Source of the DNA: Hydrangea macrophylla
Lineage: Eukaryota; Streptophyta; Magnoliopsida; Cornales; Hydrangeaceae
NCBI GenBank assembly: GCA_033977485.1
Contig: CM066991.1
Coordinates: 30,935,850 to 30,999,849, forward strand
Direction of reading: 5' to 3'
DNA length: 64,000 nt
Position numbers and translations under genes: made by a program. Positions 55,701-64,000 of this stretch are shown piece after piece. The stretch's first letter is position 1; each line of letters starts with the position of its first letter. The notes under the pieces were generated by a model. That model saw only the letters and a list, made by a program, of their open reading frames with translations, was not told where the DNA came from and did no database searches.

Positions 55701-57204
55701 CAACAAAATCTTATATAACTAAATACATAATACTCAACATATATAATCAGATATACAATACGTATATACACTCTTAAAAATCTGAAGAGGCAACATAGGT
55801 TTGTAGGGGCCAAGTCAGGGGTGTTTGGGAATTCAAGCTTATGATCTAACACCAACACACCCAAAATGAGCATTGGCAAACAAAACACAAGCAAGTAGCC
55901 TTGAAATCACTTATGGTGTTTGGGTAAATCAACTCATGGCATGACAATGTACATGTATACAACTGCATTCCCAAACAAGGCCCTCTCAATCATTGCAAGA
56001 TTAAATGATCAAAAAGCATTGGTCAAATCTTCTTTACATCCAATCCAAAATCTGTGCCAATTTAGCACTGCGCGGACAATTTTGAACATAAACTGGTATT
56101 TTCGTAGTGCGGTGTCCACTACAAAAATACAGAAAATTCCTTTTAGCTTAAGAATTGATTTTCTGGTTTCAAAAAAATACTGATTGAGTCAAAAGGAAAA
56201 TATTTCCACCGTTTTTGAAATACAGTTTTGAAATCCACACAGGTATTGCTAATTTTATAAGAGTTACCATTTAACCCCAACAAGAATTTTAACATGAAAT
56301 AACACAAGGGATAATAATTAGAACATGAGAAATGAAATTAAATGAAGCAGTCAATACCCAATGAAATTTAAATATGACAATGCAATTACAAATTAAATAT
56401 GAAAATGCAGGTTATTACAAGGAGTTACCCGAAGAGAGGAGGAGATAAGTCTTTGAGGAGGTTCTCAGACTTGGGAGTGTCCTTGTCCACCGCTCTGGAT
56501 AGGCTACTAGCAAAGGGGCACCTTCACCTATTGGAGCCACGACCGAGACCAAATCCACCACCCCCAAATTTCAAAGCTGATCTATATTGCAAATTCCATC
56601 AAGAGCAGGGACATTCAACCGATCGATGCTTAAGGTTGAGACATGAAATCCAGGATCTGATAGATAAGAAGGTAATATCTGAACCACCCACCAACCCACC
56701 GAATATCACCAAGAATCCACTACCAAATCATCATGCGGTACCGCCACCCGGAGTTTATTATTTGGAAAGTGAAGGAAGCTCTTTTGATCCATCAACATTG
56801 ATCACTAAGTTGGGGTGCCCGAGGAAGTTTTATCAGATACTGGGGGATTCGAACATCTGTACTTTGGGCGAACTAACGGATGGTAATAAGGGAAAAGTGA
56901 TAGAAAAGGCTCCCACTGTGGATTGGTGGGCACCTAAAGATGACAGCTCTATTTGGTACAAAGGGGATGACAGTCAGGGTATCAATAAAGTTAAGGAGGA
57001 TCTTTGGTACGAAAGTGAGAAAGAAGAAGAAATTCTAGAAGTCACTAAAACACAGGATGATCTTTGGTTTAAAGAAGAGGTCAGTCATTTAACACGGTCA
57101 GGAAGGCATTTCAAACCACACAAACTTGAGGAAGATCACTCAAGCCAGGAATTGGGTAAGGGAAAGGGAAAACTGAATGAGGAGAAGATGAAGATAGGGC
57201 CTTG
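52761..57204 (+). pseudogene. gag of the Tat/Ogre-like element, split by a solo LTR
   Basis: An ATG at 52761 opens a coiled-coil-like start (MAQEANAREIAKLRAIVEQQ). The frame meets TGA at about 52884 and then jumps to TGAALSWYLTLEPG, so the middle of gag appears deleted. The retrotransposon Gag core follows (LFVAQYEYNQDLDVTVRDLE, ESFAEYLSRWRGKAAKM) with TAG/TAA stops at about 53103, 53240 and 53294, each consistent with a former Gln codon. After the solo LTR (53390-56419) the frame resumes with PKRGGDKSLRRFSDLG, a CCHC-like knuckle YCKFHQEQGHSTDRC and LRHEIQDLIDKK. The remainder is acidic, with direct repeats DDLWF/DLWYESE. Confidence 0.82.
53390..56419 (-). mobile_element. Solo LTR related to element A, minus strand, TSD AGGAG
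   Basis: On the minus strand the unit starts TGTAATAACCTGCATTTT and ends ATGCTACGTCGGGGCGTGACA. AGGAG is perfectly duplicated at 53385-53389 and 56420-56424, and the host gag reading continues in phase across the insertion. It carries CTCGCGCGAG-type palindromes (54727-55012), a hairpin CAGCTTCTTGAAGCTG (53801-53816 on the complement), a CTCTCTATATATG core promoter (about 55650) and CCACAA repeats (54375-54430). The overlapping frames over the CG-rich palindromes are artefacts of their symmetry. Confidence 0.9.
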
Positions 57205-57762
57205 AGACAGATGAAGAAGACACAAGCAAATATCACTATTTGGGGATTATTAATCGCTTCCAAGCGTCATAGACAAGAGGTCCTCAATGCTCTTAATCAA
57301 TCTGATGTCTCCATCAACATCACCCCAGAAGATCTTGTCGGCATGACCAGCAAGAGCTCGACTCTCGCTAATTCCTTTACTGAAGCTGACTTACCCCCTG
57401 GGGTACCCACTCACAACAAGCCATTACACATTACCGTCGAGTGTCTAGGAAATTCTTTGCCCGTTTGTCTCGTTGACAACGGGTCCGCATTAAATGTATG
57501 CCCGTTCCGAACAACTAAATGGATGGGGCTTGATAAATCTACGTTTATACCATCAGAGCAAAAAGTAAGGGCCTATGACAATACTCAACGAGCGGTTATG
57601 GGGATCATTTTTCTGAATCTCTCTATTGGGACCGGGGAAAAGGAGGCAGAGTTCCAGATTATTGACATTCCTGCATCTTTCAATCTACTTCTGGGAAGGC
57701 CATGGCTGGACAGTTTAGGTGCCATCCCATCAACCATCCATCAGAAAGTCAAGTACATCTAG
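57202..57762 (+). pseudogene. Aspartic protease of the Tat/Ogre-like element
   Basis: The frame overlaps the end of gag by a few bases. It has the protease active-site region CLVDNGSALNVCP (D of DNGS, near 57475) and the C-terminal FNLLLGRPWLDSLGAIPSTIH motif. It ends in TAG at 57760 where the family reads Gln (Y-I-x-K-G-K). This enzyme matures the polyprotein. Confidence 0.88.
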
Positions 57763-58236
57763 AAGGGTAAAGTTTGTGATGTTCTAGGGGATGGTTGGAT
57801 ACATGCGTCTGGAGCTTCATCTAGTGCTCCGGTTTTGGAAGTACAAATGCAAGAGGAAGAGTCAGTCTTGGGCGGATTCGAGTTCATCAATGTGATAGAA
57901 GATAACAAGCCAAAAGAGTTTTTACCCCTTTACTTTGATCAGTATGCAAGTCCATTGGTGGCCGAAATTATGCGAAAGATGGGATTCTTCCCGGGGATGG
58001 GTCTAGGTAAGAAGCATCAAGGATTGTCCGAGTTCCCAAACATTGTCACGCAAACGCATACCCATGGGTTGGGATATCAGCGGATAAGGCAGGAAATGAA
58101 GAAAAAGAAGAAATCGGCCAATGCGCCAATAGAACCATACTCAAAGACTCTCAATGGATACTTCGCCAAAGAAGAAGAGGAGTTCCGTTTTACGGGTTCC
58201 CAGAGCCTTGGTTGGATAAAGTGGAAAAATGCATAA
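57763..58236 (+). pseudogene. G-patch segment of the Tat/Ogre-like polyprotein
   Basis: The same frame as the protease continues past its TAG. It contains VAEIMRKMGFFPGMGLGKKHQG, a glycine-rich G-patch (GF.PG.GLGK..QG), a motif usually associated with RNA binding or helicase partners and known from several plant gypsy polyproteins. The frame ends at TAA near 58234 and reading shifts by one to continue (CIKPGFEIFFAHDFSDY). Confidence 0.75.
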
Positions 58237-59044
58237 AGCCAGGGTTTGAGATTTTCTTTGCGCACGACTTCTCTGACTATAAGGACTCTTACTTGGAAGT
58301 ACACACGAAATCCACCACTAATTAGGATTGGGTGTGCACTTTGGATGGCTTGGCAATGAAGGACCTGCTGGAAGAGGAGCACAGAGGGATTGGAAAAGGT
58401 AGTACTAGGGAGAGTGTGAATAAAGATGGGCAAAGCAGAAGTGAAGAAGAAAGCAAGGGAAAAGCAGGAAGGGAGAGCTCAGAACTTGGAAAAGAACCAG
58501 AGGAAGAAGAAATGGGGAAAATTACTCAGACAGAGGACCTGGAAGAATGCTGCATCACTGACCTTGGAGGAGAAAAGAAGAGGGAATCGGTTTTTGAGTC
58601 TAGTGATAGGTATCCCCCTCACCCAGAGTCTGTATTAGCCCAAATGAGGCGTCTTTCAATTTCTATGTCTATTGTAATTGCTCCCAAGAAAGTTAATGAG
58701 AATATGACTAATTCTACTTACTCGACTGCGCATAATAATTGTGATGTATGTGATGAATGTAGTGAAATACCTGATGAATTGCAAAAATTAATTGAAAAGG
58801 AAAATGAATCTGCATGTAAAATCATTGAAGGCACTTTAACGATTAATTTGGGAAATGAAGATAATCCACAAAATGTTTCTATTGGCTCCACACTTAGTAA
58901 TGAGGAAAGCAAAGAGTTAATCAATTTATTAAATGAATTCAAAGATGTCTTTGCATGGTCCTATGATGATATGCCAGGGATTGATCTAGAAATAGTCCAA
59001 CATCATATTCCACTTTTCCCAAACTCAAAACCCGTAAAACAAAA
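58237..59044 (+). pseudogene. Linker between G-patch and RT of the Tat/Ogre-like element
   Basis: This frame is acidic and Lys/Glu-rich (EEESKGKAGRESSELGKEPEEEE), followed by NLLNEFKDVFAWSYDDMPGIDLEIVQHHI, the conserved pre-RT segment. It ends in TGA at 59046 after a run of A (CAAAATTGA), where a one-base indel would restore continuity with RT. A TAG at about 58322 also interrupts it. Confidence 0.75.
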
Positions 59045-60167
59045 TTGAGGCGAATGAGGCCTGAATGGGCACTAAAAGTGAAAGAGGAAGTTGAAAAGCA
59101 GTTAGGAGCTGGATTCTTGATTGTCACTGAGTATCTAGAATGGGTCGCCAATATTGTACCGGTCCCAAAAAATGATGGGCGTGTTAGGGTTTATGTGGAT
59201 TTTCGGGATTTGAATAGAGCCAGCCCTAAGGACGATTTCCCTTTACCTCACATTGATGTGTTAGTAGACAATACGGCAGGGCATGAACTCTTATCTTTCA
59301 TGGATGGGTTCTCAGGGTACAATCAAATATTAATGGCACCTAAGGATAGGGAAAAGACTACCTTTATCACACCCTGGGGGACTTATTGTTATAAGGTTAT
59401 GCCATTTGGGCTTAAGAACGCGGGGGCAACTTATCAAAGAGCTGCCACCACCCTACTACATGACATGATCCATAAAGAAGTAGAGGTGTACGTGGATGAC
59501 ATGATAGTGAAGTTCAAAGAGAGGGAAGGGCAATTAAAGGCTTTAAGAAAATTCTTTGAGAGGTTAAGAAAATTCTGAATGAGATTAAACCCGCAGAAAT
59601 GTACTTTTGGGGTTACAACGGGAAATTATTGGGGTTTCTGATTACACAGAGGGGGATTGAGGTAGATCCGACCAAAATTCAAGTCATAACTAAAATGCCA
59701 TCACCCCAAAATGAGAAGGAGTTTAGGGGATTCTTAGGGAGAAACAGTTTATCAGCCGTTTCATATCCAAACTCACCATGACCTGTGACCCGCTATTCAA
59801 GCTGTTAAGAAAAGGGGAAAAGTTTGAATGGGATGACCAATGCCAAAAAACCTTCGAGAAGATCAAAACCTACCTTCAAAACCCACCTGTCCTATCACCT
59901 CCCAAACCTGGGAAGCCTTTATTGCTATATCTATCTGTTACCAAGAATTCCATGGGGTGCATGTTGGCCCAAGAAGAGGAAGAGGGGCGTGTAAAGAAAG
60001 CCATATATTACCTAAGCAAAAGAATGACCGGGTATGAGTTGAATTATTCGCCATTGGAGAAAGCATGTTGGGCTTTGGTATGGTGTACATGTCGCCTTAG
60101 GCATTACATGTTAGCCTTCCCCGTCACCCTAATATCCCAAATGGACCCACTGACGACATCCTATTGA
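59045..60167 (+). pseudogene. Reverse transcriptase and RNase H of the Tat/Ogre-like element, truncated
   Basis: RT spans 59045-59700 with NIVPVPKNDGRVRVYVDFRDL, FPLPHIDVLVDNTAGH, LLSFMDGFSGYNQI, FGLKNAGATYQRA and the active site VYVDDMIVK (D-D near 59496). A TGA at 59576 replaces an expected Arg codon and a frameshift lies near 59625. RNase H (59778-60150) has KPGKPLLLYLSVT, KAIYYLSKRM and YSPLEKACWALVW. The first RNase H Asp position is occupied by L-Y-L-S-V. Homology ends at QMDPL near 60150; what follows is unrelated. Confidence 0.88.
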
Positions 60168-62400
60168 CGTGTTTTTTTATCACACCCTTGTGGGGTTTTA
60201 CTAAACTACTAATTTTTATATTTTTTTTGCAATAAACTATTTAAAATCTATTTTTTTTTCTAAGTAGTTTACGGTAAAGATTTTAACAGTGCAAAATAAA
60301 TTAACTAAGATACTAGTAAGAAAAGGAAGAAAAATAAATAAAAGCTAAATTTTTGTGAGATAAACTTTTTAGATTTAATAATAGCGAAAGATGGAAATAA
60401 TACAGATATTTAAGCAAAACTATTAAAAATAGGAAATATTAATTAAGTTGGAAGAAATGATTTAAAGAAATTGGGAATATGCAAACCAACACTAGATCCC
60501 ACAACTTTTGTGCATTTGAAAAGGATTTGGCATTTAAGACCACAGAGTCATTCTTTATTAAAAAATAAACTTTCACTAGTCAGGGTCATATCAAGTGTGT
60601 CAGGTTTGATATGAAACGACGTCGTTTGGTTTAAAGAAAAATAAAAAGACAATTGGGCAGTAGCCAGGTTCGAACAGTGCCCCGCTGCAGACGTGGGTTA
60701 TTCGGCGTCCAGTCCCCACCACTCTGCCACTACACAATTGCCTATCCATTATTGGATAGAAATATATATAAACACATATTTGAAATATTAACTTTGTCAT
60801 ATGAGTTGTTTGAGTATGCTATGTGTTTTTTATGACAAAATGCATAGTTTGACAATCCACATAATTAGGCTTTTTATTTCAAATATGTACTCTTTTGAGC
60901 CCAATATAGCCATAGTATATAAACATGTTAAATGGTCATAAACTATAGATACATAGATATTTTTAGCCATAAATGGAAAAATAACCCATCTAGATAAATT
61001 TGCCCATTTAAGATTAGTGCACAGAAGCTGTGGTTTCTAACTTTTTATTGCATATCCCCAATTAAAGTTTTAGCCTACCATTTTGGAATTGAAACTGTCT
61101 TCAAAATAAAAATAAAAGATAAATTAAATAGATGCACGCAATCACCGTCCAATTAAATATAAGTTGTAAAACCAAGATAAGGGTGAAAACTAATATTATA
61201 TATTATTTTCTCTACTTAACATGAGCTGGGATTGAGTTTGTGGAATCTGCAAAATAGCAAAGTTTAGTACAACTAGGCTAATAAAATATACATAAATGGA
61301 AATACTGAATTAATAATAAAATACTAAACCTTTGACTTTGGATTCTTGTGGGGTCACAGTGGTTGAACTCCAAGAACACAAATAAGGCCAAACCAAATCC
61401 TAATATACTTTTGGAGTGAGATATGGGTATGATATACTTTTGGACTTTAGTAGGTGATTATAACAATTACGTGGCTAAGAAATATGATATTTACTTGCAA
61501 AATCTGTATTCTAGTGAATGAAAATATTGCTATAAAAACTGAAAATTTGGGTTTTCAAACTATTTTAGGGGACAACTATAAGTACTACTAGACTAAAAAT
61601 ATTAAATCTAAATTTAAATAGGACTATTTTTATTACTACAAAGTGACAAAGGTCATACAAGAAAATAAATTTTTTATTTTAAGAAATACAGTACTTAGTT
61701 TTGCTACATATTTTTTAACATGAAATCATCAATTACATAAAAGTAAATTTTTACAACTACTAGAACTAGAAAGGCAAAGAAAAACTAAAGTTTCCTATTT
61801 CTAGGGACAATATGAAGTGCTCACGTAATAACCTCCCCTATACTATTCTCTCCCTAACAGTGATTATAAACTGTTGTAGCTTACAGTTTGTGAGTTGTCT
61901 TTTCGTTGTTCTCTCTATCTTTCCTTTTATAGACGAATTTTGAGAAGTAATCGTCACTGCGTTTATCATGTTTGGCACTTCTTTCTCCGCGCTTCGTCCA
62001 ATTTTCTTTACCTCTTCTGACAGTTTTTGAAAAATGAAACTGAGAGAGAGAGAGAGAGAATAGAGAATCTGTTAAAAACATACACATGTCATTGTCAATT
62101 GTCAAATTTTGTCAAAATTTTTTTTTTGGTTGTTGTCGTTTTGGACTCTACTTTTCAAAGTTTTCAAAATTTTTTTACTATTTAAACTTTGACAATAATA
62201 TACGAGAAATGCTACGGTGTGGTTGCTACTTTTTTTCTTCCCCTTATTTCACTTCATTTTTACCTAAACATATAAAATATATAAAAACACATAATTACAT
62301 GCATTTGAGTGGCATCACTGTTAAATTATATTAATTTAAATATGCATATAAAATTAGGGATTTGGAGGATTTAATGAGCACTATGTCTATTATATTGGCA
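60168..62400. other. AT-rich DNA after the pol truncation, no gene recognised
   Basis: The stretch is AT-rich with no supported exon. A (GA)n run lies at 62041-62060. A TGACGTGTTTTTTTATCACACC boundary at 60167 may be the edge of a later insertion into RNase H, but its other end is not in the window. Confidence 0.45.
60655..60740 (-). other. tRNA-like (Pol III box) sequence, possible SINE head or tRNA relic
   Basis: On the minus strand GTGGCAGAGTGGTGGGGACTGG (A-box-like) is followed by CACTGTTCGAACCTGGC (B box). Flanking CAATTG occurs on both sides. No poly-A tail or clear duplication could be assigned, and the cloverleaf was not folded. Confidence 0.4.
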
Positions 62401-62539
62401 CACAAATGTGCAATATTCAATGTTTGTCTCACCCCTCAACTAACTTATTGCTAGTCCCTAGCAATGAAGTGAAAAGAGAGATTGTTCTAAAAGTTTTATT
62501 AAAAGTAGGAATAAACTAAAGAATATAAAATCTAACTCA

Positions 62540-64000
62540 CTGTCGCAGGAATCGCGATTGCATTTTAGCATATGCAACAAGCTGTTAAACCCCTAGGTTA
62601 CCCCTAGTGGACGAGTGTTGTCTCGTGAGGGTTTGCAGTGAATATACCCACAAAATTCATTTTAAATTAAATTTTTTTTTAATGTAAAAATAAAGTAAAA
62701 TAAAAATAAATGTAGATTTTCTCCTTTTACAACTGATCGGGAGAGAACAGATCCTAATTATATGCCTTAACTTGCGTTTGTTAGTACCTTTTTATCCTGT
62801 TTTTGTATATTTTTGCTTTATTTTCTATTTTCTGACAGGTTTTGGAAGAAATCAAGTAAACCAGGCTAAACAGGGTGAAAAAGCAAGCAAAAAGAAGCTG
62901 AAAAATCCACATCGCGCGCGCGACCCGCTTGTGCGGAAATCCAGAATATCGCTCGCGCGACTTGCCAACATCGCGCTCGCGCGGCCCGCTCGCGCGACAT
63001 GTGCAAAAATAGAACTTGCGTATTTCAGTATACTGATGATTCCTCATACGCGAAAGAAACTGCCTAATTACGTCCAGATTGCAAAATATAGCAGTTTTAG
63101 TGCAATTCGGGTTAGGAAAGCTTCCAAAACTTGTTGTAAATCTATATATACCCTATTCTACTTCAATTTAGGGGTTGGAAAATTATTGTACACACAATAC
63201 ACAACCATACTTTCAGCCATTGAAGGGAGGGAAGCAAGGAGAAGAAGAAGAAGACCAAGGATTCCCATGGCCTCCTCCATCAACTACTTGCCATCCATCA
63301 CTTCCATGGACAGCTAGATCTTAGATCTAGGGTTTCAATGAAACCCTAGCCAAGTAATAGGGTTTTATTTATGTTTTTATTTTAGTTTTATTATGTATGG
63401 ATGACATTTACATGTTTAGAGGATTTTTATAAATAAATCGTACTTCTATTGATTAAATCATTACTTTCAAAGTTTATTCTTGTCTTAGATCTATTTTGAC
63501 TGTGATGTGCTCAATGATCTATATTTGCTGTGCTTGTATAGATTGTTTACATGTAATGGTGCTTAAATTGAATTGTGCTATCAAGTATCCGAATAGTCCA
63601 TGCCTAGGTTAGACGGATTATACCACAACCCTAGTTTAGTGTGGGATAATTCGTGCTAACCAAAGATGGATTATGTTGGTGCTTGAACTATAGTTATTTT
63701 CTTGACGGAGGAATTGGGCTTGTAGCTACAATTCCCCATTATCATCCAACTTGATAAGCTAAAGTAATTCATAAATACCCTTATTATGAAGCTAGTGGTG
63801 AATTTGCAATCCTAGGTTCCTTAAACATACTCATATATAAAAACACTTTTAAATTGCTTTCATAATTTAGATTTAATTTCATTAGTTACATTAATTTAAT
63901 TAAAAGTCAAATCAAAATCATTTTCTTAATTAATTAGATTTAGGTTTCAAAATTAAAGCACTGTAGTATTTCAATCTCTGTGGGTTCGACCTTTACTTCC
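62540..64000 (+). mobile_element. Probable LTR (family F), running off the window end
   Basis: A candidate start TGTCGCAGGAATCGCG lies at about 62543. Inside are CGCTCGCGCGAC palindromes (62911-63000), a TATA box (TATATATA at 63143), a CACACAATACAC leader, a short coding-like stretch (63180-63317) and TCTCTGTGGGTTCGACC at 63976, a motif frequent near the 3' end of plant LTRs. The 3' terminus and primer-binding site are beyond the window, so the assignment is tentative. Confidence 0.45.

Larger units (their letters stand above)
47960..60167 (+). mobile_element. Tat/Ogre-like Ty3/gypsy element (5' LTR to RNase H), truncated
   Basis: The 5' LTR (47960-51344) starts TGTAGACACCCCGATTTTG and ends GGTATCCACA. 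A tRNA-Arg-like primer-binding site follows at 51348. The interior has gag, aspartic protease, a G-patch domain, RT and RNase H in order. The RT motifs (VDFRDLNRASPKDDFPLPHIDVL, FMDGFSGYNQI, YVDDMIVK) match the non-chromodomain Tat/Ogre branch. Homology stops in RNase H near 60150, with no integrase or 3' LTR before 64000. A solo LTR of a family related to element A interrupts gag. Confidence 0.82.

Noticed and set aside
62772..63317. 181-codon frame as a host protein
   Set aside because: It runs through CG-palindrome and TATA sequences of an LTR-like region; the start is hydrophobic by T-richness and no domain is recognisable.

Overview
The window is nuclear DNA of a flowering plant, most likely a eudicot. 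It is AT-rich and has one spliced host gene; nearly everything else is transposable-element DNA: Ty3/gypsy retrotransposons, solo LTRs, tRNA-derived SINEs, a TRIM, hAT-like elements and several MITE families. There are no bacterial-style operons and no CRISPR array. No species is assigned.

Layout. 1-12,000 is intergenic DNA dense in small DNA transposons. It includes a nearly perfect palindromic MITE, two 180-bp MITEs sitting in (TA)n tracts whose central segments are inverted relative to each other, hAT-like elements with 8-bp target duplications, a solo LTR and a minus-strand SINE. 12,066-20,052 is an intact eight-exon glycoside hydrolase family 31 gene (875 codons after splicing), whose introns hold an Au-like SINE, a TRIM and a Stowaway MITE. 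20,573-25,258 is a cluster of an inverted-repeat element, an interrupted SINE with two hAT-like insertions, and a second SINE with a 14-bp target duplication.

25,368-60,167 is a nested retrotransposon stack that can be read layer by layer from target-site duplications. The base layer is a gypsy element (called D here) whose 5' LTR is split into four pieces totalling about 4.3 kb and whose gag follows. Inserted into D are: a full-length Tekay-like chromovirus (A, 25,505-36,753, TSD TATTC) that itself carries solo LTR B (29,497-31,003); solo LTR C (39,688-42,204, TSD TATTA); a minus-strand solo LTR E (43,314-46,593, TSD CCAAT); and a Tat/Ogre-like element (from 47,960, LTR family E) whose gag is split by a minus-strand solo LTR of a family related to A (53,390-56,419, TSD AGGAG). 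All pol/gag frames are broken, mostly by stops that look like C-to-T or G-to-A decay. 60,168-64,000 is AT-rich, has no recognisable gene, and ends in what looks like another LTR.

The most unusual signals are: (1) a short acidic, tyrosine-rich reading frame ending in Y/F-A-S-stop, kept near the 3' end of LTR families A, C and D and starting at a conserved splice-acceptor-like AG and small hairpin; (2) arrays of CG-rich palindromes in five unrelated LTR families; (3) MITEs with flipped centres.
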